DNA of 64,000 nucleotides from Streptomyces griseus subsp. griseus (GCF_000720255.1 NZ_JOJE01000027.1:62001-126000), one strand, 5' to 3'. Shown: positions 37,704 through 47,025, counted from the first letter of the stretch. Notes: generated by a model not told the origin, from the sequence alone. A program made the numbers and translations.

Positions 37704-38501
37704 ATGCCCCCTGCCGCACCCTCCTTCGAGTTGCTGCCCGGTGCCGAGAACTCGCCGGTGATCCTGCACGTGCCGCACTCCGCGCGGGAGATTCCGGCCG
37801 AGGTGCGGGCGGGGATCGTGCTCGACGACGAGGCGCTGGGGCGGGAGCTGGACCACATCACGGACGCGCACACCGCCGAGATCGCCGCACGGGCGGCCCG
37901 GCTGTCCGGTGCCGTGCCCTGGCGGTTCGTCAACCGGCTGTCGCGGCTGGTGGTCGACCCGGAGCGGTTCCCGGACGAGCGGGAGGAGATGCTCGCCGTG
38001 GGAATGGGCGCGGTGTACACGCGGACCACCCACCGCGAGGCTCTGCGGCCCGCGGACACCGACCCCGAGCCGTTGGTCGCGCGCTGCTTCCGCCCGTACG
38101 CGCGGGCCATGACGGACGCCGTGGCAGGCCGGCTGGCCGCCGTCGGCCGGGCCGTGATCATCGACGTGCACTCCTACCCGACCGAGCCGCTGCCGTACGA
38201 ACTGCACGGGACGGGACCGCGCCCGCCCGTCTGCCTGGGCACCGACTCCTTCCACACCCCGCCCGAGCTGCGGGACGCGGCACGGGAGGCGTTCGCCGAG
38301 TGCGGGGAGACGGGGCTCGACAGCCCCTTCGGCGGGACGTACGTGCCGCTGGAGTTCTACGGCAGCGAGCCGCGCGTGACCGCGCTGATGGTGGAGATCC
38401 GCCGCGACACGTACATGACCGAGCCGGGCGGCCCGGCCCACGCCGGGCTCGACCGGCTCGCCGCGGCCCTCGCGCGCCTGGTCACCGCCGTCTCACGCTG
38501 A
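37704..38501 (+). CDS. N-formylglutamate amidohydrolase family protein
   Basis: 265 residues with family motifs VILHVPHSAREIP at the N-terminus (metal His), LDHITDAHTAEIA, FVNRLSRLVVDPERFPDE, VIIDVHSYP and the C-terminal VEIRRDTYM. The enzyme hydrolyses N-formyl-L-glutamate to glutamate and formate in histidine degradation; other family members release formate from similar amides. No hut genes are nearby, so the physiological substrate is uncertain. It follows icd after the terminator, thus is probably separately transcribed. Confidence 0.9.
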   Translation: MPPAAPSFELLPGAENSPVILHVPHSAREIPAEVRAGIVLDDEALGRELDHITDAHTAEIAARAARLSGAVPWRFVNRLSRLVVDPERFPDEREEMLAVGMGAVYTRTTHREALRPADTDPEPLVARCFRPYARAMTDAVAGRLAAVGRAVIIDVHSYPTEPLPYELHGTGPRPPVCLGTDSFHTPPELRDAAREAFAECGETGLDSPFGGTYVPLEFYGSEPRVTALMVEIRRDTYMTEPGGPAHAGLDRLAAALARLVTAVSR

Positions 38502-38515
38502 GGTGCGCTGCCTCG

Positions 38516-38995
38516 TCAGGCCCGCAGCCACTCCGTGACGACCACCTCGCCGCCGGTCCGCAACCGTAGGGCGAAGGGCCCGGTGGGGGGTGCGTCGGTG
38601 GTGAAACGGCCCATGGAGTCGGCCGTGAGCGCGGCGCCCGCCCGGGGCCCGTCGAGGACCTCGATCCGGGCCGGCTGAGGCGGCAGCAACTGGCCCATCA
38701 GGCCCTCGGCGGTCACCTCGACGTCGACGGTCAGTTCCCCCGTGTCGAAGGTCAGCATCCGCGGAACGTCGGTCGCCCCGCGGACGGGGATGGCGTCGAC
38801 CAGCGAGTCGAAGGTGAGCTCGGCGATGCGGGCGTCCAGGTCGTGCAGCGCGTACGCCTCGACGGCGATCTGCCGTAACGCGGCGGGGACGGGATCCAGG
38901 ACGGCGGCGGCCGCGCGGAGTTCCCCCTCCAAGTCGCTCAGTTCACTCATGTCGTTGATGTCGTTCGTCCCACTCATGTCGTTCATGTCGTTCAC
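38516..38995 (-). CDS. Small protein of the CHAT/subtilase/sigma locus (carboxypeptidase-regulatory-like)
   Basis: 159 residues. An acidic, repetitive N-terminus (NDMNDMS/NDINDMS, from a short DNA repeat) is followed by a helical part (ELRAAAAVLDPVPAALRQIA, RIAELTFDSLVDA, about residues 25-75). The C-terminal beta-sandwich-like region (ARIEVLDGPRAGAALTADSM, FALRLRTGGEVVVTEWL) resembles carboxypeptidase-regulatory/transthyretin-like folds. The GTG at 38995 overlaps the sigma factor stop (GTGA). A partner or regulator of the sigma factor or subtilase is plausible from the coupled order, but no anti-sigma motif is visible. The exact start within the ND repeats is uncertain. Confidence 0.75.
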   Translation of the reverse strand: MNDMNDMSGTNDINDMSELSDLEGELRAAAAVLDPVPAALRQIAVEAYALHDLDARIAELTFDSLVDAIPVRGATDVPRMLTFDTGELTVDVEVTAEGLMGQLLPPQPARIEVLDGPRAGAALTADSMGRFTTDAPPTGPFALRLRTGGEVVVTEWLRA

Positions 38996-39630
38996 GAGGC
39001 TCCCCGTGCGTCGAGTCGAGCCCGCAGGCGGCGCAGACAGCGCTGGCGCAGGGGCCCGATGCTGCCCACCGCGATGCCCAGCGCGGCGGACACCTCCTGG
39101 TAGCTGGGCGGCGGCGAGGCCATCAGGACCCGCAGCAACTGCCGGCAGCGGTCGCCGAGTTGCTCGAACTCCTGCCACAGGTGCCGGAGCCGCTCGGACT
39201 GGGCCGCGGCCTCCTCCGAGTCGAGCAGCGACTGTTCCGGCGTACGGTCCTCGCTGACCCGGTCCAGCAGTTGCGGATCGTCGGTGGGCGTCAGCCGCCT
39301 TAAGCTCTTGATCACCTTCAGGCACTCGTGCCGCGCGGTGCTCGCCAGCCACGACCCGGCCTTGTGCGGTTCCCGGATCCGCCCCAGGTGCTGGGCGAAC
39401 CGGAACCACACCGTCTGGTAGACCTCGTGGCCGTCGGCGTCGGAGAGCCGGTGGGCGCGTACGACCGACCACACCAGCGGGCTCAGCCCTTCCACCAGCG
39501 CCTTCCAGGCCGCCGCGTCGCCGTCGACGGCCGACCGGACGAGCGCGCCGACATCTGTACGGTCCACGGCTCCACCCCTCGTGTACGACGTGTCATCGTA
39601 CGCCGGGACGGAGGCCACTCCGGTACTCAC
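38992..39630 (-). CDS. RNA polymerase sigma factor, sigma-70 family (ECF-like)
   Basis: 212 residues: region 2 (LVRSAVDGDAAAWKALVEGL, VVRAHRLSDADGHEVYQTVW, SWLASTARHECLKVIKS) and region 4 (QEVSAALGIAVGSIGPLRQR, CLRRLRARL), separated by a short linker, the ECF layout. It directs RNA polymerase to a small regulon, probably including this locus or the divergent CHAT gene. GTG 39630 overlaps the subtilase stop (GTGA), and its own stop overlaps the next gene. No classical zinc anti-sigma factor is adjacent, so control may be by the neighbouring proteases or the small protein downstream. Confidence 0.9.
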   Translation of the reverse strand: MSTGVASVPAYDDTSYTRGGAVDRTDVGALVRSAVDGDAAAWKALVEGLSPLVWSVVRAHRLSDADGHEVYQTVWFRFAQHLGRIREPHKAGSWLASTARHECLKVIKSLRRLTPTDDPQLLDRVSEDRTPEQSLLDSEEAAAQSERLRHLWQEFEQLGDRCRQLLRVLMASPPPSYQEVSAALGIAVGSIGPLRQRCLRRLRARLDARGAS

Positions 39631-41054
39631 GCGGAGGGCGCGGGCGCCGCGACCGGGACGGCCCGCCAGGTCGGCGGACGCAACGCCGCCACGTGCGCTC
39701 CTCGGACCTCCGCGAACTCCGCGTTGTCCGCGAGCAGTTGGCGTCGGGCCGCGCGCGGGTCGGTCTGCTGGTGCGCGGTCATGTGGGCGGCGACGAGACC
39801 GGCGACCACGGGTGTGGCGAAGGAGGTGCCGCTCCAGTGGGCGAGCCCCTCGAACATCACCTGGTCCGGCTTGCCCGTGACGGTCTCCCGCTCGCTCAAC
39901 ACCCCGGTGTGCCGGGGCGACTGGCAGGTACAGGCGTAGGTGAACCCGTAGCGGCAGGCGTCGTAGGTGGAGTGCTGGTAGACGTACGGCACGGGTGCGC
40001 CGAAGCCGGTGAGGGAGCTGGTGAGGCGCTCGCCCGGGGCGTAGACCTTCACCCAGGGGCCGTGGTTGGTGAAGCAGGCGCCGAACTCGCCGTCACCGCG
40101 CAGCGCGCCGACCGACAGCACGGCGTCCTCGTAGCCGGGCAGGGCCGCGTAAGCGGCGGGCCAGAACGGGGTGGTGCTGGAGTTGTTGCCCGCCGCGGCG
40201 ATCAGCAGGGTGCCCTGATCGCGGAGTTCGCGCAGGAAGGCGTCGAGGCCGAGCAGGCCGTCGGTGCGGCCGTTGGCGGTGCCGGCGGAGAGGCTGATGA
40301 TGTCGGGCCAGCCGCCCGCGTCGACGGCCTCGAAGAGCCTTTCACCGAACTCGGACTCCAGGATGGCGCCCGCGTCGTTGAGGGTGTTGCGGGAGGTGAT
40401 GGTGGTGTTGGGTGCGACGGCGGCGACGAGTCCGGCGATGAACGTGCCGTGGCCGACGTACTGCTGGAGGATCCCGTCGTCGTCGCACTCCTTGATCTGG
40501 AGGTCGCCGTCGGTGTGGGCCAGCGGTGGGTAGGAGCGGTAGTCGCGCATGAGGCCGGTGTCGATGACGAGGACACCGACGGCGGTGTCCGGGTCGTACG
40601 GTGCCTGGGCGGGCGCGGGGTTGGGCGGCTCGGTGGCGGGCACGGGCTCGTCGCCCGGACAGGCGTTGACCGCGATCGACACCACGTGATTGCGGCTGAT
40701 CATGCGGCGGCCGGCGCGGCCCTCGGCCCCCCGGAGGGAGCGCAGGGCGTTCGCGACGGCGTGGTCGCCGCGCCGGTCGCCCTGACCGGGGTCGGCGACC
40801 TGGATGCGGGTGATGCCGGAGCGGTTGGTCTGCGGACCCGCCCGGCGCACATGGTCCTGGTCCAGCTCGGGGGTGGCGGTGAAGTGCGCCCGTACGGTGT
40901 CCTCGACGACCCGGGCCTCCTCGCCGTCGCGGGCGAGTACGACGCCCTTCTCGTAGATGAACTCGGCGGAGTCGTCGGGCCCCATCGCGAGAGGGACGTC
41001 CGGCATCGAACGCTGGACCTGGTCGAACTGCTCGTGGAATCGCTGTGGTGCCAT
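39627..41054 (-). CDS. Cytosolic S8 (subtilisin-like) serine protease
   Basis: 475 residues without a signal peptide or membrane helix. An N-terminal, prodomain-like region (about 1-120) precedes the catalytic core: Asp165 (VLVIDTGLM), His202 (GHGTFIAGLV), oxyanion Asn290 (AAAGNNSS) and Ser411 (SGTSFATPVVAGLVAAHM). Active-site geometry looks intact. A cysteine-rich loop (residues about 366-378, CRYGFTYACTC) is unusual. It is first in an operon with the sigma factor and small protein genes and divergent from the TPR-CHAT protease. The absence of export signals suggests an intracellular target, for example an anti-sigma-like protein, the CHAT protein or a toxin. Confidence 0.9.
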   Translation of the reverse strand: MAPQRFHEQFDQVQRSMPDVPLAMGPDDSAEFIYEKGVVLARDGEEARVVEDTVRAHFTATPELDQDHVRRAGPQTNRSGITRIQVADPGQGDRRGDHAVANALRSLRGAEGRAGRRMISRNHVVSIAVNACPGDEPVPATEPPNPAPAQAPYDPDTAVGVLVIDTGLMRDYRSYPPLAHTDGDLQIKECDDDGILQQYVGHGTFIAGLVAAVAPNTTITSRNTLNDAGAILESEFGERLFEAVDAGGWPDIISLSAGTANGRTDGLLGLDAFLRELRDQGTLLIAAAGNNSSTTPFWPAAYAALPGYEDAVLSVGALRGDGEFGACFTNHGPWVKVYAPGERLTSSLTGFGAPVPYVYQHSTYDACRYGFTYACTCQSPRHTGVLSERETVTGKPDQVMFEGLAHWSGTSFATPVVAGLVAAHMTAHQQTDPRAARRQLLADNAEFAEVRGAHVAALRPPTWRAVPVAAPAPSA

Positions 41055-41206
41055 GGCATGTCCTCTCGATGAGGCGGTGGTTCGACAATCAGAGTCGCCG
41101 GCCCGTCACTTGATACAGGTGGTGCGCGGGCCGCCGGTGCGCGGGCCCGCATCGCGGTCGGGTGGCAAAACTGGGGCGCGACCTGTGGGAAGCGTGTCCG
41201 GAGCAC

Positions 41207-41212
41207 TACCAT
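41207..41212 (+). promoter_or_regulatory. -10-like element for a leaderless CHAT transcript
   Basis: TACCAT (TANNNT pattern) lies seven bases before GTG 41220, where a leaderless actinobacterial transcript would start. There is no Shine-Dalgarno sequence within 15 bases of that GTG, which supports leaderless translation. Confidence 0.45.
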
Positions 41213-41219
41213 CCGTGGG

Positions 41220-43823
41220 GTGACAGCGGGAAACGACTCGGTTCTCGAACTGCTGCCGATGGTCTTCGCCGCCCCCAACGACGCGTTGGCGGGGGCGCGG
41301 GAAGTGCTCGACACCGATCCGTCGCCGTTGCACGCCTCCGTCGCCCACCAGGTGATCGGCATCTGGCAGCGGGACTGGGGCGACATGCGTCTCGCCCTGG
41401 ACCATCTGCGGCGCGCCCGGGACCTCGCGGCGTGCGCGGACTCCGTCGAGCGGGAGGCGGACGTGCTGGGCACCCTCGGGGTGGCGCTGGTCCACGCGGG
41501 CCGCACCCGGCAGGGCCTCGACGCGTTCGAGCGGGGCGTCGAGCGCGGCACGGGCCACACCCGCGCCCGGGTGCTGTACCGCCGGGCGTACGCGTGGTGG
41601 GTGCTCGGTCATCACCGTGAGGCGCTGGAGGACGTACGCCGGGCGATTCCCGTCCTGCGCCAGGCGGACGACGTCATCTGGACGGCGCGGGCGCTGACCC
41701 TGCGGGCCACCGTGCACCTGGCGCTCGGCGCGGTGGACCGGGCGGACGCCGACTTCACGGCGGCCGAGGCGCTGTGGGACACCACGGGCCAGGAGCACGA
41801 CAAGGCCGACGCGGTGGAGAGCCGGGGGCTCGCCGCGTTCCGCTCGGGCGACATCCCGGCGGCGCTGCGGCTGTTGGACGAGGCCGAGGAGCGGTACGCC
41901 AAGCTGGGCACGCCGACGTTCATGCTGCAGATCCGGCGCTGCGAAGTGCTGATGGCGGCGGGACTCGCGCCGGAGGCGCTGGCGGAGGCGGACGCGGCGA
42001 TCGGGGTGCTGGACGGGATCGGCGGGCAGTCGACCCGGAAGGCGGAGCTGCTGCTGGCGGCCGCGCGGGCGGCCCGGCGGGCGGGTGATCCGCACACGGC
42101 GATCGCGCGGGCCCATCTGGCGGTACGGCTGTTCGCGGGGCAGCGGCGCACCTGGTGGGAGACGCACGCGCGCTTGGTGCTGATCGAGTCCCGGGTCGCC
42201 GCGGGTCGCGGCTCGGGCCGGCTGGTCGCCGACACGGCGGCGGTGGCGGAGCGGCTGGCCTCCTTCGGGGCGCCGGCGGCTGTGGAGGCGTCGCTGCTCG
42301 CGGGCCGGATCGCGCTCGACCTGGGCTGGACGACGGACGCGGAGCGGCATCTGGCCGTCGCCGCGCGCAGCAGACACAGCGGGCCGCCGCTGGCGCGGGT
42401 GACGGGCTGGGCGGCGCAGGCGCTGCGGGCCCGGGCGGCCGGGTCCGGCCGCGGGGTGCTGGAGGCGTGTCGGCGGGGCCTGGACGTGCTGGACGACCAC
42501 CGGATGACGCTCGGCGCGTCGGAGCTCAGGGCCCGGGCCACGGAGCAGGGCGCGGAACTGGCGGCGCTGGCGCAGCGGGCGTCCCTCGCCGGGGGCGGGC
42601 CGCGGCGGCTGCTGGTGTGGAGCGAGCGCTGGCGGGCCACGGTGCTCGCGGCGCCGCCCACGCGCCCGCCGGCCGACCCCTCGCTGCTGAGCGGGCTGAC
42701 CGCGCTGCGGGAGATCACCTCCCGCGCGGAGGCCGCCCGGATGGAGGGCCGGCCGGTACCGGCGCTGGAGCGGGAACAGCGGCGCCTGGAGCGGGAGGTA
42801 CGGTCGCGGACACTGCACATGCGCGGTGACGCGCCCGGCGGCGGCGGCCGGTTCGACGTGGGGCGGCTGCTGGAGCGGCTGGGCGACGGGCGGCTGGTCG
42901 AACTGGCCGTGCTCGACGGGCGGGTGCAGGTGCTGCTGTGCGGGCAGGGGCGGGTACGGCGCTTCGAGGCCGGGCCGCTCGCGGAGGCGGAGGCCGAGGC
43001 GGAGCACGTCCAGGCCGGGCTGCGGCGGCTGGCGCATCCCGGCGCGGATGCCCGGCTGCCGCTGGTCGAGGCGGCGGGGCACAGGCTGGAGGAGCTGCTG
43101 CTCGGCCCGGCCGCCGCGCACCTGGGGGACGGCCCGGTCGTGGTCGTACCCCCTGGGCGGCTGCACCGGGTGCCGTGGGCGCTGCTGCCGTCGCTGCGGG
43201 AGCGGGTGCTGAGCGTGTCGCCGTCGGCGAAGAGCTGGCTGCGGGCGCGGGAGACGGAGCCGCCGCCGGGCGGGCGGCACGTGCTGGTGCGGGGTCCTGG
43301 TCTGGCCACGGGTGGCGCGGAGGTGCCGGAACTGGCCGGCCGGTACGGCACGCCGACGGTCCTGGAGTACGACGACGCGCGCGTGCCCCGCGTCCTGGAC
43401 GAGCTCGACGGTGCCGCGCTGGCCCACATCGCCGCGCACGGCACGTTCCGGGCGGACAGCCCCCTCTTCTCGTCGCTGCGGATGGCCGACGGTCCCCTCA
43501 TCGTCCACGACTTCGAGCGCCTCGCCCGCAGCCCGTACCGGATCATCCTGTCCTGCTGCGACACGGCCCGCTTCGCCTCGGTGGGCGCCGACGAGCTCCT
43601 CGGCCTGGTCACCGCGTTGCTCCCGCTGGGCACGGCGGGCGTGGTGGCGAGCACCGCCCCCGTCAACGACGCCGCCGTGGTCCCCCTGATGCTCGCCCTC
43701 CACAAGGGCCTGACCGCCGGCCAGTCCCTTGCCGAGTCCCTGCGGGACGCCCGCGCCACTCTCCCCGAGGACGCGGTCCACCAGGCGACGGGGTGGGCGT
43801 TCACGGCGTTCGGGGCGGCGTGA
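41220..43823 (+). CDS. TPR-CHAT protease (caspase-like)
   Basis: 867 residues. About 1-450 are helical tetratricopeptide-like repeats (for example VLGTLGVALVHAGRTRQGLD, ALTLRATVHLALGAVDRADA, AEALWDTTG, LLDEAEERYAKLG), a protein-interaction scaffold. The C-terminal CHAT domain (about 600-867) has the caspase-type dyad: His740 in HIAAHGTFRADSPLF and Cys780 in ILSCCDTARF, plus VVASTAPVNDAAVVPLML. CHAT proteases include separase-like enzymes and the effector of type III-E CRISPR systems, and act by specific protein cleavage. Translation appears leaderless from GTG 41220. The gene diverges from a subtilase-sigma operon across 165 bases, suggesting one functional locus. The substrate is unknown. 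Confidence 0.88.
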   Translation: MTAGNDSVLELLPMVFAAPNDALAGAREVLDTDPSPLHASVAHQVIGIWQRDWGDMRLALDHLRRARDLAACADSVEREADVLGTLGVALVHAGRTRQGLDAFERGVERGTGHTRARVLYRRAYAWWVLGHHREALEDVRRAIPVLRQADDVIWTARALTLRATVHLALGAVDRADADFTAAEALWDTTGQEHDKADAVESRGLAAFRSGDIPAALRLLDEAEERYAKLGTPTFMLQIRRCEVLMAAGLAPEALAEADAAIGVLDGIGGQSTRKAELLLAAARAARRAGDPHTAIARAHLAVRLFAGQRRTWWETHARLVLIESRVAAGRGSGRLVADTAAVAERLASFGAPAAVEASLLAGRIALDLGWTTDAERHLAVAARSRHSGPPLARVTGWAAQALRARAAGSGRGVLEACRRGLDVLDDHRMTLGASELRARATEQGAELAALAQRASLAGGGPRRLLVWSERWRATVLAAPPTRPPADPSLLSGLTALREITSRAEAARMEGRPVPALEREQRRLEREVRSRTLHMRGDAPGGGGRFDVGRLLERLGDGRLVELAVLDGRVQVLLCGQGRVRRFEAGPLAEAEAEAEHVQAGLRRLAHPGADARLPLVEAAGHRLEELLLGPAAAHLGDGPVVVVPPGRLHRVPWALLPSLRERVLSVSPSAKSWLRARETEPPPGGRHVLVRGPGLATGGAEVPELAGRYGTPTVLEYDDARVPRVLDELDGAALAHIAAHGTFRADSPLFSSLRMADGPLIVHDFERLARSPYRIILSCCDTARFASVGADELLGLVTALLPLGTAGVVASTAPVNDAAVVPLMLALHKGLTAGQSLAESLRDARATLPEDAVHQATGWAFTAFGAA

Positions 43824-43833
43824 GGCGCCGGCC

Positions 43834-43889
43834 TGCGGCGTGAGCGGAGGACCGGCGGCGTGAGCGGAGGACCGGCGGCGTGAGCGGAG
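43834..43889. repeat. 20-bp tandem repeat after the CHAT gene
   Basis: Two full copies and a partial third copy of a GCGGCGTGAGCGGAGGACCG unit lie between the convergent CHAT and beta-propeller genes. The spacer is too short to hold a gene; the array may act in termination or simply be slippage-derived. Confidence 0.6.
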
Positions 43890-43898
43890 TTGGGGCGA

Positions 43899-45020
43899 TC
43901 AGTAGAAGCGGCGGACGAAGACGTCCGACTTGCCGTTGGTGTCGCCGGGCACGATGTCGTCGGCCGCGGACTGGAAGACCACGTCGCGCCCGCCGGTGCT
44001 GACCGCGTCGGTCCCGGCCGCGGCGGGCTGGTTCGAGACGATCTCGTCCGTGCCCGTTTGCAGGTCGCGCAGCACGAGCGACGGTCCGGTCGTGTCGTGC
44101 GGGGCGCACAACAGATAGCGGCCGGTGGGATCGATGGCCACGCCCCGCACGTTCGGCACCAGTTGGTCGGCGCCCGACCTCTCGTCCTGGACGTAGGTGT
44201 CGGAGCCCGAGAGGTAGACGATCTTGCTGCCGTCCTTGCTGATCTGGACGAGTGTCGCCGCCTTGGACGGGCCCTCGATCGGGCCGGCGGAGGTGTCGTC
44301 GGTCCGGTCCCACACGAAGACGTCCTCCGCCTTGCCGTCCTGGTAGGCGACAAAGCGTCCGTCGCCGCTGATGGACGGCCGGGACGGGGCGGGGTGGTCG
44401 AACTCGGCGACCAGCTCCCTGGTGTCGGCGCGCCAGTCCGCCACCTCGATGCGCTGCCAGGTCGGCGGTCGAGTGTAGGTGGCGACGTGGGCGATGTAGC
44501 GGCCGTCCGTGCTCAGCGACGGCTGGCTGCAGCTGAGGCCCGAGCAGTTGATGCCGATCGTGCTTCCCGAGCTCACCTGAGACAGGAAGACCTTCGTGTC
44601 TCTGAACAACTGCCCCCAAAAGGCGACGTATTGCCCGTCACCGCTGATCACCGGCCGCTGGATCGTGGAGGTGATGGAACTCATCCGCGTGGTCTGCCGC
44701 GTCCGCTGGTCGCGGACGAACACCTCTTCCCCTACCCCCGAGTTGCCGGGTATGAGGTTCGTCGCCGACGACGAGAAGGCGATACGCCGGCCGTCGGCCG
44801 TGATCGTGCCGCCGGAGGAGTCGCCGTCGCCCTGGGTGCCGTCGGTCGCGACACTGATCCGCTCGACCACGGCTCCGCTGTCGCTCGCGACGCCCGGCAC
44901 GGTCATGGGCCCAGCCGAAGCGGCTCCGGGCAGCACCGCCGTGACCGCGCAGACCACGACCGTGGCGCTCAGGGCGGCCCGTACACGTCTGGTGGTGCCG
45001 CCGTTCGCGTTTCCCCGCAT
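43899..45020 (-). CDS. Secreted TolB-like beta-propeller (PD40 repeats)
   Basis: 373 residues. The signal peptide (RRVRAALSATVVVCAVTAVL, cleavage near ASAG) precedes six or so PD40/WD40-like blades, visible as recurring S-x-DG-R-Y/F-x-A/V units: ITADGRRIAFSSSA, ISGDGQYVAFWG, STDGRYIAHVA, ISGDGRFVAYQD, ISKDGSKIVYLSG, IDPTGRYLLCAP. These propellers bind proteins or peptides outside the membrane. The start is ATG 45020, immediately before the signal peptide, with GGGGGGAAG upstream; the frame is open earlier but lacks a signal. The LuxR gene lies upstream on the same strand, about 100 bases away. Confidence 0.82.
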   Translation of the reverse strand: MRGNANGGTTRRVRAALSATVVVCAVTAVLPGAASAGPMTVPGVASDSGAVVERISVATDGTQGDGDSSGGTITADGRRIAFSSSATNLIPGNSGVGEEVFVRDQRTRQTTRMSSITSTIQRPVISGDGQYVAFWGQLFRDTKVFLSQVSSGSTIGINCSGLSCSQPSLSTDGRYIAHVATYTRPPTWQRIEVADWRADTRELVAEFDHPAPSRPSISGDGRFVAYQDGKAEDVFVWDRTDDTSAGPIEGPSKAATLVQISKDGSKIVYLSGSDTYVQDERSGADQLVPNVRGVAIDPTGRYLLCAPHDTTGPSLVLRDLQTGTDEIVSNQPAAAGTDAVSTGGRDVVFQSAADDIVPGDTNGKSDVFVRRFY

Positions 45021-45124
45021 CTTCCCCCCAAATCGAACACGGAATCTCCTCCAGTTCCCCACCGGAGGACCACGAAGCATGCAATCGCGATGGCGCTGCG
45101 GGGTCAAGATGTCACCCGATGTAT

Positions 45125-46954
45125 TCAGACGGCCGCCGGTTGGTCGTCGGGCTGTTCGAAGAGGCACGGGAGGGCACCCCGGTCGTTCGCACCGAGTCGG
45201 GTGTAGGCGCCGTAGAGGTGGTTGCCGACCGTGCGGACGGAGAGGGTGAGGCGTTCGGCGATCTGGCGGTTGGTCAGGCCGGCGGCGGCGAGGGTGACGA
45301 TCTGGCGCTGGCGGGCGGTGAGTTCGCCGAGGACCAGGGCGGCCAGGGCGGGGGTGCGGGCGCCCTGGCAGCGGTGGGCCAGGGCGACGGCGCGGGTGCG
45401 GGAGGTGCGCGCGGCGGCGGGGTCGCGGTGGGCCGGTACGGCCTGGGCGTGCGCCTCGGCCGCGAAGAGCAGGAAGCCGCGTTCCTCCAGAGCCTCGGCG
45501 GCGCGGTCCAGGGCAGGGCCGTCGGAACGGGCCAGGGCCTGCGCGTGCCGGGCGAAGACGCTTCCGGCCGGGAGCCGGTCGACGACGTCCTGTGCCACGG
45601 CTCCGAGGCGTACGGCGTCGTAGGCGTCGGCCTCGCCGATCCGCTCCAGCGCGCCCTCGATGTCACCCCGGGCGGCCGCGAGCCATCCGGCCACCGTCCC
45701 GGTCGGGACGCCGTGAACGGTGGTCACCTCGCCCGACTGGGCTGCTGCCAGGGCCAGTTCCACGCGACACGCCTCGTCCCGCGGTGCCTCCCGGGCCCAC
45801 GCCATCGCCTCCCGCAGCTCTCCTCGCAGCCGGGCGAACCGCGCCCGTACGGCCGCGTAGGCCGCGGGCACGGGTCCACCCTCCTGCGCCAGCCACTCCC
45901 CCACCGGCGTCGGCAGGGCCCGAACGTCGGCGGCGTCGATGCGCTGTTCCAGCGCGGCCTGTTCGGACTTGAGGGCGAGGGCGCGGTCGTCCGGGGTGCG
46001 GGTGAGCCGCCTCGCCCGCAGCCGGCCGGCCGCGGCGCGCAACGCCGGGCCGTGCAGGGGGTGGGTGAGGCGGACGGCTCCTGCGTCGTCCGCGTGGACG
46101 AGATCGTAGGACTCGAGGCGTTCGAGGAGGCCGAGATCGTAGGTGTCGGCGTCCAGCGGGAGGGGTTCGGCGAAGGCCAGCCGGTCGAGGGCCTCGCGCT
46201 CCACGGGGTCGGTGCGGTCCAGGACCGCCGCGGCATGTTCCCGTACGGCCGTGGTCAGTGGGAGCGGCCCGCGCCACGCCCGTTCACCGGTGTCCGGGAC
46301 ACCGGTGAACCCTCCCCGCTCCCGCAGCGCGTCCAACAGGTGCCGCAGCAACCGCAGATCGCCACCGCACAGGTGGTGCACCCGGTTCACGGTGAGGGGT
46401 TCCACGGGGCCGCCCGCGCCCGCCGTCAGCAGATCGGCCGTCGCCTCCCGGGGCAGCGGTGCCAGGACGAGGCGCGGCAGCAGCTCACCCCTCCACAGGC
46501 GGGACACCGCGCCGGGTGCGGTCGCGCCGTCGGTGGCGACGACGAGCAGGCGCGTGCGTCCCCGCACGGCCAGTTGGTGGACGAGCGCGGCCGAGGCGTC
46601 GTCGAGCAGGTGCGCGTCGTCGACCAGCAGCAGCCTTACTCCGCACAGCAGTCGGATGGCGCGGGGCAGCGAGACGTCGTCGGGGAGGAGGTGGGCGAAC
46701 GCGGCGAAGGGGATGTGCCGGCTCTCGGGCGTGCCCGCGATCCTGGCGCAGTCGGCGCCGCGTACGGCCTGGGTGGCGAGCCGGGTCTTGCCGCAGCCGG
46801 TGGGGCCGGTGACCGCGATGCCGCCGCGTCCACCCGCGAGACACCGGCGGACCAGTTCCACCTCCTCCTCGCGGCCGGTGAACGGCCAGGGCAGCTCCAG
46901 CGTCTTCGCGTCCCGCTCGAATGTCGTCACGGTATCGGGAGCGCGCCTACTCAC
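45125..46954 (-). CDS. LuxR-family ATPase regulator (LAL/STAND-like)
   Basis: 609 residues: an N-terminal ATPase with Walker A AVTGPTGCGKTRLAT (about 47-60) and Walker B VRLLLVDDAHLLDDAS, a long helical middle, and a C-terminal LuxR helix-turn-helix (LTARQRQIVTLAAAGLTNRQ, IAERLTLSVRTVGNHL). Large ATP-binding LuxR regulators usually activate nearby genes upon a ligand signal. GTG 46954 is 71 bases from the divergent metalloprotease start, so that gene and the propeller gene downstream are likely targets. At about 610 residues it is shorter than classic LAL proteins (about 900). Confidence 0.88.
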   Translation of the reverse strand: MSRRAPDTVTTFERDAKTLELPWPFTGREEEVELVRRCLAGGRGGIAVTGPTGCGKTRLATQAVRGADCARIAGTPESRHIPFAAFAHLLPDDVSLPRAIRLLCGVRLLLVDDAHLLDDASAALVHQLAVRGRTRLLVVATDGATAPGAVSRLWRGELLPRLVLAPLPREATADLLTAGAGGPVEPLTVNRVHHLCGGDLRLLRHLLDALRERGGFTGVPDTGERAWRGPLPLTTAVREHAAAVLDRTDPVEREALDRLAFAEPLPLDADTYDLGLLERLESYDLVHADDAGAVRLTHPLHGPALRAAAGRLRARRLTRTPDDRALALKSEQAALEQRIDAADVRALPTPVGEWLAQEGGPVPAAYAAVRARFARLRGELREAMAWAREAPRDEACRVELALAAAQSGEVTTVHGVPTGTVAGWLAAARGDIEGALERIGEADAYDAVRLGAVAQDVVDRLPAGSVFARHAQALARSDGPALDRAAEALEERGFLLFAAEAHAQAVPAHRDPAAARTSRTRAVALAHRCQGARTPALAALVLGELTARQRQIVTLAAAGLTNRQIAERLTLSVRTVGNHLYGAYTRLGANDRGALPCLFEQPDDQPAAV

Positions 46955-47025
46955 TTCTGATACAGGGGGACTTGAGTAGCCCCCGACTCAGGCGCCGGGG
47001 CGGCCGTCGACGGCACTGTGGACGC

